From contig ML682005.1 in assembly GCA_007922195.1 (NCBI GenBank), positions 26,633,015-26,697,014 of the forward strand: DNA of 64,000 nucleotides, written 5' to 3'. A program made the position numbers and the translations under genes. Positions 42,651 through 54,831 of the stretch are shown one piece after another (position 1 is the first letter of the stretch; each line of letters starts with the position of its first letter). The DNA comes from Podocnemis expansa (taxonomy: Eukaryota > Chordata > Testudines > Podocnemididae). The notes beneath the pieces were generated by a model. The model made no database searches and had not been told where the DNA came from. It saw only the letters and a list, made by a program, of their open reading frames with translations.

Positions 42651-45600
42651 TCATAGAATCATAGAACCATAGGGTTGGAAGGGACCCCACGAGGTCATCT
42701 AGTCCAACCCCCTGCCAAAAAAAAGCAGGACCACTCCCATTAGATCATCCCAGTCAGTGTTTTGTCCAGCTGGGACTTGAACACCTCCAGAGATGGAGAT
42801 TCCACCACCTCCCTAGGCAGCTTATTCCAATGCTTCACCACTCGCCTAGTAAGGAAGTTTTTCCTAATATCCAGCCTGGACCGCCCCAGCTGTAACTTGA
42901 AACCATTGGTTCTCGTTCTGCCCTCTGTTACTACCGAGAACAGTTGAGCTCCCTCCTCCTTGGAGCAACCCTTCAAGTAGTTGAAGGTAGCTATCAAATC
43001 CCCCCTCAGTCTTCTCTTCTGCAGGCTAAATAAGCCTAGTTCCTTCAGTCTTTCTTCATAGGGCTTGTGCTCCAGCCCTTTGATCATTTTGGTTGCCCTC
43101 CTCTGGACTCTCACTAGCATGTCCCTGTCCTTTTTGTAGTGGGGAGCCCAAAACTGGACACAGTATTCCAGATGTGGCCTCACTAGTGCAGAATAGAGGG
43201 GAATGATCACATCCCTCGATCTGCTGGTAACACTTCTTCTGATGCAGCCCAGTATGCCATTGGCCTTTTTGGCAGCAAGAGCACACTGCTGACTCATATC
43301 TAGCTTCCCATCCACCATGACTCCCAGGTCCTTTTCTCCAGTGCTGCTATTTAGCTGATCACTCCCCAGCCTGTAGCAGTACATGGGGTTTTTTCGTCCC
43401 AAGTGCAGGATTTTACACTTATCCTTGTTGAACCTCATGAGGTTCCTCTTGGCCCACTGCTCCAATTTGTCTAGGTCTCCCTGAATCCTGTCCCTGCCCT
43501 CTAGGGTGTCTACCGTTCCCCCCAGTTTAGTATCATCTGCAAACTTACTAAGTGTGCAATCTATCCCATCATCCAGATCATTAATGAAAACATTGAACAG
43601 AACTGGCCCCAGGACCGACCCCTGGGGCACACCACTTGTTACTGCCTGCCAACTTGACATGGAGCCATTGATTCCTACACGCTGAAACCGTTGTTCTAGC
43701 CAGTTTTCTATCCACCTTACAGTCCATGCATCTAACCCATACTTCCTTAATTTGCCAATGAGAATGCTGTGGGAAACCGTATCAAAAGCCTTGCTAAAGT
43801 CAAGGTATATCACATCAACGGCTCTTCCCGCATCCACAAATCCAGTCATCTCATCATAGAAGGCGATGAGGTTGGTCAGGCATGATTTACCCTTGGTGAA
43901 TCCATGCTGACTGTTCCTGATTACTCTATTTTCCTCCAAGTGTTTCAGGATGGATTCTTTGAGAAGCTGCTCCATGATTTTTCCAGGGATTGAGGTGAGG
44001 CTGACAGGTCTGTAATTCCCAGGATCATCCTTTTTGCCTTTCTTGAAGATAGGTACTATATTTGCTTTTTTCCAGTCCTCTGGCACCTCCCCTGTTCGCC
44101 ACGAGTTTTCAAAGATAATGGCCAACGGTACTGCTATCTCATCAGCCAGCTCCCTCAGCACCCTCGGATGCAGTTCATCCGGCCCCATGGACTTGTGCAC
44201 ATCTAGTTTCTTTAAGCAGTCCCTAACCTGACCTTCTGTCACCAAGGGCCTCTCTTCTTCTCCCCAGTCTACCGTACCTAGTGTAGTGGGCTGGGAGCTG
44301 ACCTTGCTTGTGAAAACTGAAGTAAAAAAAGCATTGAGCACTTCAGCTTTTTGCTCATCCTCTGTCACGAGGATGCCTGCCCCATTCAGTAAGGGACCTA
44401 CACCATCCCTGATCCTCTTCTTGTTATTGATATACTTGTAGAACCCCTTCCTGTTATCCTTCACATCCCTTGCTAGTCGCAACTCCATTTGTCCTTTGGC
44501 CTTTCTGATTTTATCCCTGCAGTCCCGAGCAATGTCTTTATATGCCTCCTTAGTCATCTGTCCTAGCTTCCACTTCCTGTAAGCATCCTTTTTATGCTTC
44601 AGCTCAGTGCAGAGCTCTCTGTTAAGCCACAGTGGGCGCCTTCCACATTTGCTGTGCTTTCTCCTTATCGGAATTGTATCTTCCTGTGCCCTTAGCAGGG
44701 TTTCTTTAAAATGCACCCAACTCTCTTGGACACCTTTCCCCTTCAGATCAGCCTCCCAAGGGATCCTGCCCATCAGTTCCCTGAGGGAGACAAAATCTGC
44801 TCTTTTGAAGTCCAGGGTCTGTGTTTTGCTTCTTTCCTTCTTTCCTTTAATCATCAACTTGAACTCAATCATTTCATGGTCACTGCTACCCAGGCTGCCA
44901 TTGACTTCTACTTCCCTGATAAATTCTTCTCTATTTGTGAGCAGCAGATCGAGAGGCGCAAAGCCCCTAGTTGGTTGCTCCAGCATTTGTACCAGGAAGT
45001 TGTCCTCAACACTCTCCAGAAACTTCCTGGATTGCCTGTGCACTGCTGTATTGGCCTTCCAGCAGATGTCAGGGTAATTGAAGTCCCCCATGAGAACCAG
45101 GGCCTGTGCTCTAGAAACTTCTGTCAGTTGTCCACAGAATGCCTCATCCACCTCCTCCTTCTGATCTGGTGGTCTGTAGCAGACACCTACCACAACATCC
45201 CCCTTGTTGCTCTCCCCTCTAAACTTAACCCACAGACTTTCAACTGGCTTGTTTCCACTTTCATAATGAAGCTCTGAGCAGTCATAGAGCTCCTTTACAT
45301 ATAGTGCTACTCCTCCCCCTTTCCTTCCCTGCCTGTCCCTCCTGAACAGTCTATACCCATCTATTGCAGAGCTCCAGTCATGCAAACTATTCCACCACGT
45401 CTCTGTTATCCCAATCATGTCATAGTTCTTTGTCTGCGCTAGTACTACCAATTCCTCCTGCTTGTTTCCCAGGCTCCTTGCATTTGTGTATAGGCACCTA
45501 AGATACCCAGCTGATTGCCCTACTTTCCCATTTTGATTTTCAATTCTATTGTATCTACCTCCCTGGATTTTCTTTTGGTGTTGACCTCCCCCACCTGCCT

Positions 45601-45745
45601 CAGGCATTAGGGCTTCATTAGAGCATCTAAGAAAGTTATTTGATTCCCCCTGCATGTTCCAACTACCCTCTCTTCTATCCCTGTAGTTACATTCCCAGCA
45701 CCCCCCAAGTATAAAAAGGACACTAAGGAAGGACATTAAGACATA
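42651..45745 (-). mobile_element. CR1 LINE with intact ORF2, inserted in the gypsy remnant
   Basis: Minus-strand non-LTR retrotransposon. Its 3' end at the left has the CR1 signature GGACTAGATGACCTCGTGGG and the short tail of two ATTCTATG-type repeats. ORF1 and 5' UTR are missing: sequence right of 45745 returns to gypsy homology. It is therefore 5'-truncated just before ORF2. No target duplication is obvious, as is usual for CR1. Confidence 0.93.
42740..45736 (-). CDS. CR1 ORF2: endonuclease / reverse transcriptase, intact 998 codons
   Basis: Enzyme for target-primed reverse transcription. The APE-type endonuclease occupies about residues 80-295. Its motifs [11 protein letters not shown] (82-92), TETWW (E112), GDFNYPDI (D218, N220) and SSDHEMI (D286, H287) are all present. 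RT spans roughly residues 480-760. It has [43 protein letters not shown] and the catalytic FADD (residues about 732-735, nucleotides 43532-43543). A conserved C-terminal part ([20 protein letters not shown]) ends at a stop at 42740, followed by a 3' UTR of about 90 nt. An in-frame TAG lies five codons upstream of the ATG, so the frame does not extend further. All catalytic residues are intact, which marks a young copy. Confidence 0.95.
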   Translation of the reverse strand: MSFLSVLFILGGCWECNYRDRREGSWNMQGESNNFLRCSNEALMPEAGGGGQHQKKIQGGRYNRIENQNGKVGQSAGYLRCLYTNARSLGNKQEELVVLAQTKNYDMIGITETWWNSLHDWSSAIDGYRLFRRDRQGRKGGGVALYVKELYDCSELHYESGNKPVESLWVKFRGESNKGDVVVGVCYRPPDQKEEVDEAFCGQLTEVSRAQALVLMGDFNYPDICWKANTAVHRQSRKFLESVEDNFLVQMLEQPTRGFAPLDLLLTNREEFIREVEVNGSLGSSDHEMIEFKLMIKGKKERSKTQTLDFKRADFVSLRELMGRIPWEADLKGKGVQESWVHFKETLLRAQEDTIPIRRKHSKCGRRPLWLNRELCTELKHKKDAYRKWKLGQMTKEAYKDIARDCRDKIRKAKGQMELRLARDVKDNRKGFYKYINNKKRIRDGVGPLLNGAGILVTEDEQKAEVLNAFFTSVFTSKVSSQPTTLGTVDWGEEERPLVTEGQVRDCLKKLDVHKSMGPDELHPRVLRELADEIAVPLAIIFENSWRTGEVPEDWKKANIVPIFKKGKKDDPGNYRPVSLTSIPGKIMEQLLKESILKHLEENRVIRNSQHGFTKGKSCLTNLIAFYDEMTGFVDAGRAVDVIYLDFSKAFDTVSHSILIGKLRKYGLDAWTVRWIENWLEQRFQRVGINGSMSSWQAVTSGVPQGSVLGPVLFNVFINDLDDGIDCTLSKFADDTKLGGTVDTLEGRDRIQGDLDKLEQWAKRNLMRFNKDKCKILHLGRKNPMYCYRLGSDQLNSSTGEKDLGVMVDGKLDMSQQCALAAKKANGILGCIRRSVTSRSRDVIIPLYSALVRPHLEYCVQFWAPHYKKDRDMLVRVQRRATKMIKGLEHKPYEERLKELGLFSLQKRRLRGDLIATFNYLKGCSKEEGAQLFSVVTEGRTRTNGFKLQLGRSRLDIRKNFLTRRVVKHWNKLPREVVESPSLEVFKSQLDKTLTGMI

Positions 45746-45945
45746 AGTCTATCTTGTAGTGTGTGGATAATTCAGTGAATCAGACAGACACATTAACAGG
45801 CAGTTGCATAATTCCAAACAACATGAGAGGAGAACGTATAAATTTTATCCATGAACGATACTGAGGGTTAACTAGATACTGTGAATGGGTCAGTGAGCCA
45901 GCATGGTGGCCACACATCAGTAAGGACACAAAGAACGAATAATTT
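45746..45945 (+). pseudogene. Degraded gypsy-type element, continuation: integrase zinc-finger region
   Basis: Plus-strand translation gives traces such as CIIPNNMRGERINFIHERY, GLTRY and PAWWPHISKDTKNE. They match the pattern of a gypsy integrase N-terminus (promoter-distal HHCC block, WWPGISKDI-like). The order gag, protease, RNase H, then integrase agrees with ordinary gypsy. The two parts were one element before CR1 inserted. Strongly decayed. Confidence 0.65.
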
Positions 45946-45956
45946 GCACCTGCGTC

Positions 45957-46176
45957 TCCTGCCTGGGTAGCTGGGGCAGGGCCGGCTGCAGTGGTGCCTG
46001 CTTCTCCTGGGGGGGGCCATCAGTGGCAGCAACTATCTCACCTGGTCTCATCCCAGCCAGGGATCAGGGACCAGGCTGGCAGTGGCAGGAGCCTGGAGCC
46101 CCGACTGTGGATCAGAGCCAGGGGATGGAGCCCAGGCCCAAGCCCTGGGTCTTTCCCTGGGGCAATGATGCTTCTG
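45957..46176. mobile_element. hAT-like MITE, family B (end fragment)
   Basis: The right part, CTTTCCCTGGGGCAATGATG then CTTCTG, matches the right end of 29076-29477. The interior GCAGTGGTGCCTGCTTCTCC also matches. The left terminus is missing. It abuts the gypsy remnant. Confidence 0.65.
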
Positions 46177-46238
46177 GTCATAGGTCAGGGACCTGTTACA
46201 GGAGTGGGTGAATTGGGGTCTCTGGTTGGCATTGTGGA

Positions 46239-46294
46239 GATCAGACATGAGATGATCATATTGGTCCCTTCTGACTTTAGAGTCTGTGAGTCAA
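46239..46294 (+). repeat. CR1 3'-end fragment
   Basis: Reads GAGATGATCATATTGGTCCC and TTCTGACTTTAGAGTCTGTG, a diverged CR1-subfamily 3' tail of a type older than the copy at 42651. Confidence 0.75.
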
Positions 46295-46886
46295 TGGTCA
46301 GGTCTACCCTGGCAGCAAAATTAGGTAGTAGTCAATGGGAGTTACACAACCTACACAGAGTAGCTTGCCTGACTCCTACTGACTTCCTAACTCTCCTTCA
46401 GTGCAGTGTCTTCACTGCACTGTGCCAATGGGAAATGCACTCTCGTCGGCGCCGTGCTATGCCAGTTGAGGGGGTGGTTTTAATAAGTCAGTCCTTGAAT
46501 CAGTGGGTTGGGCAGGCTGGTGTGCTTTTCTTTAAATGCAAGCTAGAATTCCAGATGTCGATAAGATCTGTGAAGATTCCATTTGTGGCTTAAAACTAGC
46601 AGCCATAGCCACTTCAAGTTTTGCCTGGTTTTGTCCGTCTGTCTCATATGCTTTTCCTGGTTTGGCCCCCATATCTGACCACTTCAGTACTTAAAGTACA
46701 AGTTCAAATCAAATCATATCATAGGGCTGGAAGTTCTGACCTTTTGCCTTTGCTATGCAATTTTCCTCAACCTTCTGACTGCCTGACGCACTGACATGGC
46801 TGAGGTCTGACACACATGATTGCTGAATAAGTGCTCGAATGGAACCCTACACAACATTCAAGAAGAAATACCAGTCTATTAATATT

Positions 46887-47025
46887 ACAGATAGGGAACA
46901 GAAACTCACTGACTTCTAAATATTTACACTGGGGTCTTTGGCAGAACAGGAAATAAATCTCAGTCTCCCATGTCCTGGGCTGGTGCCCTAACCACTGGAG
47001 TATCTTTCGTCTTCTCTTTCCTTTT
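46887..47025 (-). repeat. CORE-SINE (MIR-like) 5' region
   Basis: Reads AGAACAGGAAATAAATCTCA, CTCCCATGTCCTGGGCTGGT and GCCCTAACCACTGGA. This is the antisense of the tRNA-related head of MIR-type SINEs. Confidence 0.65.
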
Positions 47026-47099
47026 TTAAAGTTAAAATATGAAGTGAATTTGAGTCATTTGTCAGTAGTACTCAAGATAGTATTCATTTGGGGCTTTGA

Positions 47100-47175
47100 T
47101 TCAGGACAGCATTTAAGTTGAATCCCATTGACTTTAGAGCTCAAAGTTCAGTGCATGCTTAAATGCTGTCCTGAA
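47100..47175. repeat. Hairpin with perfect 18-bp arms
   Basis: TTCAGGACAGCATTTAAG at 47100-47117 is exactly complementary to 47158-47175. The 40-bp loop contains CCATTGACTTTA. It belongs to a palindromic repeat type common in sauropsid genomes. Confidence 0.85.
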
Positions 47176-47346
47176 AAGGAATGCTTTCCTGAACTGGGAC
47201 CTAGATTAGCTAGGACTATAGCAGGCTCTATTTCTGCAGTCCTGACTCTGGCAAAATAACTACTGACTTGAATGAAAGTTTTGCCTGAATTGATCATAGT
47301 TGGTATAATGGAGAAGATAGTGTTTATTCAAGTAGATGGTCTATAA

Positions 47347-47640
47347 CAGGGATCCTCAAACTTTTATTTTCTGGAATCCCCTTTGAGAATATTTCAGGCT
47401 GTGATTGCCCCTTCCCATCCCCTATGCCATGTCACCCACATACCTTTGTCATGGTACGCTTACTTCTGCATTGCTGCTGGGTATGGGGCAGCCACTGCTC
47501 TGTGGCCACCCATATCAGATAGGTTTTGGCTGTCAGCTGTAGACACAATATGAGTGAGGGCTGACAACTCATGACACCTCCCCCCCAATAATCTCACAAT
47601 TCCTTGGGTAGTCCTGTGGCCTCCAGTTTGAGAACCCCTG
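47347..47640. mobile_element. hAT element (294 bp)
   Basis: Starts CAGGGATCCTCAAACTTTTA and ends CAGTTTGAGAACCCCTG. The octamer GTCTATAA is identical on both sides, an unmistakable hAT target duplication. No transposase. Confidence 0.92.
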
Positions 47641-47649
47641 GTCTATAAA

Positions 47650-47930
47650 GGAAAGAAGGATGGTCGTGTGTTTAAGACACTGAATTTCAGACTGAGGAGG
47701 AATGCTAGCTGCGGATATATAATTAGATCTGTCAGTTCCTTGGTTCCCCTTCTATAAAAACGGAGATAATACTTAATTTCTACCATGATTTTTGTTCTGC
47801 CTGTTTGGATTGCTGATTCTTTGGAACACTGACTTTATTTTATTATATATTGGTGCAGTGCCTAGCAAAACTGGATCTTGATCTCAGCTGGGGCTACCTT
47901 TACTCGACTAATGATGATAAACAAGGTTTA
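47650..47930 (+). repeat. CORE-SINE with conserved tail
   Basis: Reads CCCCTTCTATAAAAACGGAG, GATTCTTTGGAACACTGA, TTGGTGCAGTGCCTAGCAAA and a tail ending TAATGATGATAA. This is a MIR-type core with the tail seen at 13726. Confidence 0.65.
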
Positions 47931-50900
47931 TATTTTTATTGTTCTGTATAAAAACATTATTGCTTAAACCAAAAATTAGAACTGTTGGAATACAGATCAG
48001 CATACTTGTGGACTTCTTAGATACAGAGAATCCTTTAGTAGAGGTTTTAGTGATTTCTTGCAGTAAAGATTAATTCTGGATAAAATGGGTATAATATATT
48101 TCTCTTTGTTAATTCGCTGAAGTGGATTTCTCCAGTAGGTGATCAAAGATTACCAAGGATAAATAAAAGCAAACATTCTCTTAGTTACAAGAAGCTTACT
48201 TGTGTTACTTTTATTTTTGAAGACTGTCACTACTGTATTGCAGGAAGATACAGTTTCCTATGTTACTAACATTGGTGCCAGGAACACCCTACAGCTGATA
48301 TGCCCAGTAAATGTCTGCAGGTCCTTTAAACTCTGGCTTGCTGGTCTAGATAATGTTCTATTTGCACTTCTTTATATAGTGCACAGACAGAAGATATTGA
48401 CTACTGAGACACTGCAAATATAGCAAATGAATTCTTTCAGTGTGGTTTGATTTGCAGGAGCAAACTAGACCTGGATTTACATAGAAATGCATATAAAATA
48501 CTAGGGGGTCTTTCCCCTAAATTCTTTGCGCTCCTGAGCAGCTGTTGCTCACAACAGATGCAGTTTCATGGCACTGATGGATCCAGACTTCTAGGAAGTT
48601 GTGAAACACTGTCAGTGTTTTCCTCAGTATCCATGGTGGCAGGGCCTGCTTGTTAAATTGCTTAGTACATGGTGAAGTCTTACACATGAGCTTTTTTCTT
48701 TGCAAAGAGCCCAGTTATGTAATATGCAATGTGCCTCTTGAGAGGTGCTGAACGCTCTCAATTCCTATTAAAAAGTGAACAGCACAGATTGGCCTGTATT
48801 TAACTACAGCAAAGACAACACCTCATTTCTCTTATGTCTTTGGCTTCATCATTGCCTGCCTATTAAATATCCATGTATTTTGAATTACAATTGGCATATA
48901 TACCGTGTTCTTGTCTACATCCTGAAGCCACTTGCTAGCATGTGCACTTCTTGTTGTGCTTTTGCAATCAGATCAAGTGATTCTACTCAAGTTACATGAC
49001 TTCCTTGGCTGACTCTTCAAACTAACCTCTGCATTTGCAGAGTCCCCTGGGGAGTTAGTCACAGAATTCTCATTAAAGTTCTTGGTAGTGTTGAGGGACT
49101 ATAGGCTGCATAGCTCTCAAGATTATAGTTTGAGAGCACAATCTATGTCTTTAGGTCTCCATAGTTAATTCCCAGAAAAGCTACTGAATTCAAATGTTGC
49201 TTTTTTTAAAACTTAAACAAAACTTTACTTAGGCTGAGAGACCAATTCACCTCCATGACATGCTCTCTGCGTGCATGCGTGCATGTTCATGGAAACATTG
49301 AGTGTTATAACTAATTCTGTGGGAAGGGTTCCTTTCAGCTGTGCACTCTCCCTCGTGCACCCAAAAGGCGTTGTCTCCTGTTTTGATTTTCTGGCAAAAG
49401 ACTACCCCTGGGTCTCACAGGAGCTTTATGGGTGACATAACTACCATCTGCTGCAAGGAGGCAGCACTGCCAACGTATTTCTCCTATGAAAGTTTGTTGG
49501 TGGCTTAAGAACTTGTTTTATAGCAAAGGGCTAGGAAGTAATGGATAAATTAGGAAGATAAAATGGAGCTGGGAGGATAGAAGTTGGGAAGTGTATGATG
49601 TATGAAGTACTTGGAAACACCATTCATTTTGTAATTTCCTTGGGTCAGTGAGTATGCTTTTTCTGTGTGGATAGTGGAATTACTGATGAGCTAAGTGGCC
49701 GAAATGTTTAGCTGTTGAGATAGCCCTGGATAGAGTTACGCAGGTTATTTTGGTCTGCTGCTTTGGCTGAGATGAGGAGTCAGGGAAGGTTCTTCCCTGT
49801 CGGAGCAGCACAGGTGTAAGATGGGGAGGGAGAGGAGAGAAATAGTAATATCTCGTTCCACTGTGCTCATGCGTTGGGAGCATTCCCAACAACAGCAGAA
49901 ATTAGCACTCATGCTCTACTGAGTCCTTCCCAAGTGGCATGGGAGAAAGAAACAAATAAGAATCATGTCAGCTTTACTGTGCTTCTCTGGGTGATGTAAG
50001 TGACCAAGTACTATGAGCAGGTGCCACAGTTTTAATTCTCCTGTGGGACACGGGGTTTAGTTTGGCCATTAAACAAGAATTTGGAGAGGGTTTTAATGTC
50101 TGTTCCTGGATGTTAAATAACAAATTAGATACTGTTAGACTCCTTCCTAAAATATCAATCACTTCCTTCCATTCAAGTGGGATCTTGTCCCACAAAAGCT
50201 CATGCAAAAAATAAATCTGTTAGTCTTAAAGTGCCACACAACTCCTTGTTCTAATTTATGGGCCTACCAGTCTTCTTCCAATTCAAAAACTGACTGTACT
50301 GAGAGAATGTTGGCAGGGATTGCTTTTGCCAAAGGTAAACTGAAATTGAATTATGTTGCTTTTGTAGTCAGTGTCCATTTTTTTGGGAATTAAGACACTT
50401 ACCTTTTTGATCCCTCTAGGTTCCTAGAGTGATATGATTGAGGTCTTTCCCCCTGTAGGCTTTTGGAGATTCATAGATTAAGGCAAAAATGTGACCACTG
50501 TGATCATTTGCGGGCTATAGATTTTCTTCTAATAATTGCTCCATCAAGCCAAATAACTTGTGATTAAGATCACATTGACGTTTTCATTTTCAGTAGTCAT
50601 ATTTAGGGGACTGAATACATAATTGCATAATATTTAGTCTTCCTATGACATCAACTCTTTGGAAATTTTGCTACCTTTCCCTCTCCCTACTTCAAAACTA
50701 GCTGAGTGCTTATTGTCTTTGGAATGCTGAAAATTTCAAAGATATGGAAGTATCGGCTGGTGACTCTTCTTGCTTCTTTTCTGTCCTTCCTTTCAGGGTT
50801 GCAGAGCCCTCAGCATTCTTTGGGAGTACTGTGGAGACCATATTCAGCCTCTCCACTAATTAAGGAGTAGTGCTGAGGAGATCCAAAGCATTATGGTTAT

Positions 50901-52196
50901 TGCATGCATTTGTAAAGCTCCCATCATGAGTTGCGTTCTGTCTTCTTCAGCCAAAATGATGGTGGCCTTTCTGACTGTAGGCAAAAGAGGCTCTTTAGGA
51001 TGGAGGCCCTATCACGGGGCCACTCACTGCAAGTGGTACCTTCTCCTGGCTGCTCTGGGGATTAGCTCCTTCCAAGTCTGAGTCTGCCTTCTTCTGCTTG
51101 CTGGGGTGCCCTGCAGCCACATTCTCTCTCCTGTTGAGCCTCCTTTTTGTGCCTCAGCCCTCCAGACAGGTCACAAGTTATGTATGTTGCACAATTCCAG
51201 GGTTTCAAAGTCTGTCCTGACAAATGGGCTTAGGCACCAGGGTATCAGTCTTTCCTGACAAATGGGCTGAGGCCGTCATCCTGGTTACTGATAGTGACAC
51301 TTCCTCAGTGGCTGGTAGAAGGGAACCCAGGCCCATCCTCCTGTCTTGCTTCCAACTCAGGTGTTCTTTTTTTCAGTAGCCAAGGTCCAGTCCCTTCCTG
51401 CACTTACTGTCTTTCCCTGAGCTTCCTCCCTAAATTCAGGAAAAGACGGCAGCCTACTTACTGCCTGCAGCCCCTAGCTGCTGTCAGCTCCAGTGCTTTA
51501 TGCAGACCCTGTCTGTTCCTGCAGAGATGTGCTTCCCCTAATTAGGCCCTTTCTCTCTGCTTTAATTCTCCCAACCTGCAGCCTAACAGGTTAATTGGCT
51601 CATCTGGCCTCCCTTAACCCCATCAGGGCAAGTGTGGTGTGAACACCTCATCACAGGCCCAGAAACAGTTATATTGCATATAAGATAAATGAGAGGAATG
51701 TGCTGCATGCTTGTTGGTGTTAGGAGTTGCATAGACGAATATTGACTGATGTCTGTATGGTAACATGAGTGAATAAGTCACTGAAAGGATTAATATAGTT
51801 GAAATATTCTCTGCTACCTGAGTTACCGGAGACTACTTTATTTGTTAGGGAGATGTTCAAAGGATTTGTTTTACAGCCTTGCTTATTTCATAGTTGGCTT
51901 CTTGGATTCATCAGCTTCACCCAAAAGAAAATAACTGTTCTGTAAATGACTTTCAGCCAAGCAGTTTATATTTTTTTAAAAAAAAGAACAGCCACCTGGC
52001 CTGTGAATAAGTCCTGTGGCACCACAGTCTGACGGTTGGAATTTGGGGTGCATCTTGGTCTTCTCCACATTAGAAGGAACTTTGAATGCTACCAATCATT
52101 TTCTTGATATGGCAGGAAAGGGATGCTTCATATATCATTTTGGCAACTTGTCTTTTTCCTTACCTAGAGCCTTCTCCTCACCCCAGGCAACCCAAA
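47931..52196. other. Gene-free stretch
   Basis: No exon, RNA gene or large transposon recognised. One family A repeat (50165-50258). 51000-51660 is somewhat GC-rich (promoter-like composition absent, few CpG). The frames there lack motifs. Confidence 0.5.
50165..50258. repeat. Short interspersed repeat, family A
   Basis: Reads GATCTTGTCCCACAAAAGCT, ATAAATCTGTTAGTCTTAAA and GTGCCACACAACTCCTTG, collinear with 40840-40923. Confidence 0.75.
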
Positions 52197-52642
52197 GGCT
52201 ATGTCTACACTGGTGGCTTAAGTCAACTTAAGCAAAGCCAGGCCTATATTTAGAATTTATTAAGTGCTTAAGTCAACTTAATATCTCCTGCCCTGTAAGT
52301 GGACTTAAGCTTTTAAGTTGACTTTACAGGGCAGGAAACCCTTGGCCCCACCCCCTGCCCTGCCCCTGGTCCTGACTTGGTTCCAGGGGCCCAATCTAGC
52401 CCTAGCCACCACTGGCAGGTGGCTTGGAGCCAGATCTGGCTCCCAGCCCCTTGCAGCAGGTGGCGGGGCCTGGAGCTGGCTCCTGCTACCCATGGAGAGG
52501 AGCTGGGAGCCACATCTGGCTCCCAGCCCCTTGTGGCAGGTGGTAGAGGCTTCGATCAATGGGCTCCCAGCCCCCAGCTGCAGGCTTAAAGTCAACCTTC
52601 TTAAGTTGACTTCCAGGGCCTCCCCTCAATGTAGACATAGCC
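52197..52642. mobile_element. TIR element (GGCTATGTCTACA type)
   Basis: Begins GGCTATGTCTACACTGG and ends AATGTAGACATAGCC. These are 15-bp inverted ends with one mismatch. Inside is a hairpin TCCTGCCCTGTAA...TTTACAGGGCAGGA (about 52287-52335). A block of about 40 bp (CATCTGGCTCCCAGCCCCTT) is duplicated about 80 bp apart at 52428-52469 and 52510-52551. The flanks show no convincing duplication. Probably a non-autonomous DNA transposon of unstated superfamily. Confidence 0.78.
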
Positions 52643-54380
52643 AAAAAGAGCATGATTGGTTCTGGTGGGAGCTGGTTCTTTTGTCTAGAAGGACAGGTTA
52701 CCTCTGTGCAGAACTTTCTATAATGAGAGGTTTAGGGATTTCAGAGGACCCCTCCCTGAACAAGCTAATGATATCCAAAAGGATTTCAAACTGTATTTGT
52801 GCACATACACACAATATATAAATTAAGAATCACGTTGACCCATCCTTGATGCTTTCCAGTAGAGTGGAAAGCAGCAGCTGTTTAGTTGTGCACAGCAGTG
52901 CTACACAAGAGTTTCGGGCAGGTAGTGGAGTACCAGAACCATTGGAAACTCTGTGCATTGGGTGTGATGGTGGTGGTGAAATTAGATAGGCATCATGTAA
53001 TCACCTGACTTTAAATTTGGCTAGTATGCCTTCTCTTAACAAATAATGAGATCTTTAATGCCCATAAATGGTCTTATAAAAATGGCCTTTCTTGTGGGCT
53101 GGTACTTCATTAATGGCATGCTTGCATACTGGCGCAGGGCTAGTTCACAAGGAACAGAAATGTTGCCTAAAAGCAAGAGAAATAACAAAGGATCACATGG
53201 AAAAATACATTTCTTACCGCCTAACAAAGGATACTGCGTAACTAGAAAAATATTAATATCAAACTGAGAAGTCATTAAAATGTACACACACATGAGATAT
53301 AGATATAGTTACATTCTAAGTTTCAATTGGTTCAACACATCTTTAAAATCCTTTGTAATATTTTATAAGTATACACCAAGGCTTCCAACCAAATCTATAC
53401 TATACTATACTATACTATACTATACTATACTATACTATACTATAAAGGGTGTCAGATGTTAGGATATAGGCCTTGATTCAGCAAACTATCTAAGCATGTA
53501 CCCATCCACATGAATAGTGCCACTTGCTTTTCTTTAGTGAGATTACTAACATATTTGAAATTAAGCAAGTGTTTAAGGCCTTGCTGAAGTGGAGTCACAG
53601 TGCTCATGAAAGCTGTCAGATTGATGGTCCTAGCTTGGTCATCTGTTTATCCATAGAACCCATAAGGCAAACAAGGACAAACCTTCCAATATTGCTCTGT
53701 CAATATGCTTCTGTGGACAGCACAAGCAAGGGGGTTTAGGGTAGTTCTTTGTCCTAAACCCTTTTTTCCCCTCAGCTGAAACTACCAATAAGAACTGATC
53801 CTTGTCTTAATTTCTTAAACTTTTTAGAAGTACAAATTTGTGGATTTTCACTGTAAAAGTTCCTTTTAGAGTTTTAAAAACACTTTAGCTAAGTATTTAC
53901 TCTTTTTTTGTACATCATGTGCAAATTACCATTGCAGAAGATACTGCCCACAACTCTGATTTTTCTGAGACTACAACCAATCAGTTCTCACTGCATATCT
54001 GTCTCCAAGGGAACTGCACACAGTCACAGAAACAGATTGTGGAAGGAAATGGGGGAAAAAAACCCCCAAACCCTGCAATATTTAAATATTTTGTTGATAC
54101 TTCGAATTGTTTGAGATGTTAGAAAGATACTGTTACTGGAAAAATATGATTTTGCTTCTTGTTTGAATATGAACCACTGAGGATTGACTCTAACAATTGT
54201 ACTTTATAAAATGCAAATATTATTACAGCATTTAAGTCCACTCACTATTTAACATACTGCTGCCACCTTTCTTTGTCAGTCCCATGCTTTGTTCAACTGG
54301 TCTGTTGGTTTTGTTTTCTAAGTTTTGGCAGAAGTGAAGAAGATAGCACAGGATGAAGAAGAATGAGTTGATAAATGTAT
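52643..54380. other. Gene-free stretch
   Basis: AT-rich. It holds the CTATA microsatellite and, at about 53468-53600, a diverged palindromic repeat (CCTTGATTCAGCAAA ... CCTTGCTGAAG). No gene. Confidence 0.5.
53395..53444. repeat. (CTATA)n microsatellite
   Basis: Ten uninterrupted pentanucleotide units, read directly. Confidence 0.96.
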
Positions 54381-54388
54381 CCTGAGAC

Positions 54389-54823
54389 CAGGGCCGGCTC
54401 AACCCATAAGCAAATAAGGCAGTGCCTGGGGGCGCCACTGCCTTAGAGCGCTGCGTTGCCACACAGGGGCTCAGGGCAGGCCAGCTCAGAAACTGGACCT
54501 GCACTCCTGCCCTTCCTCAAGCTGGCCACTCCACCCCCCCGGGCAGACTGTGCCAGCCCATGGGGCAGACTCTGCTGTCTCACCCCACTTCTGGGCTGGC
54601 TGTCACTGCCCCTAGGGAGGAACAGTTGGCCCAGGGGAGGGGCAGGAGAGGGGAGCCCCGCCTCTGGGCTGGCCCACTCTGCCCCTGGGCCAGCTGTTCC
54701 CCTGCCCTGAGGGTGAGGCGAGCCACCTGAAATGGAGGCAGGGTTCCGCTGCCCCCCCATGAAGGTGGGGGGCACAAAACCAAAAGCTGGCTCAGTGTGC
54801 CACAGCCTCTTGAGCCAGCCCTG
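54389..54823. mobile_element. hAT element (435 bp), GC-rich
   Basis: Starts CAGGGCCGGCTCAACCC and ends CTTGAGCCAGCCCTG (inverted). The octamer CCTGAGAC is identical on both sides. The interior consists of GC-rich inverted blocks (CTCTGGGCTGGCCCACTCTG). The 110-codon frames on both strands are compositional. Confidence 0.92.
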
Positions 54824-54831
54824 CCTGAGAC

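Larger units (their letters stand above)
46295..47338. other. Gene-free stretch with old repeats
   Basis: 46300-46450 resembles a DNA-transposon-derived repeat (GGTCTACCCTGGCAGCAAAA). 46887-47025 is SINE and 47100-47175 is a hairpin. No gene. Confidence 0.5.

Noticed and set aside
42651..42700. Target-site duplication for the CR1
   Set aside because: No convincing match between sequence left of 42651 and right of 45745. CR1 elements usually lack one.
44607..45277. 156- and 188-codon plus-strand frames
   Set aside because: Antisense shadows of the intact CR1 ORF2.
53395..53444. CRISPR-like regular repeat
   Set aside because: A simple pentanucleotide microsatellite without spacers.
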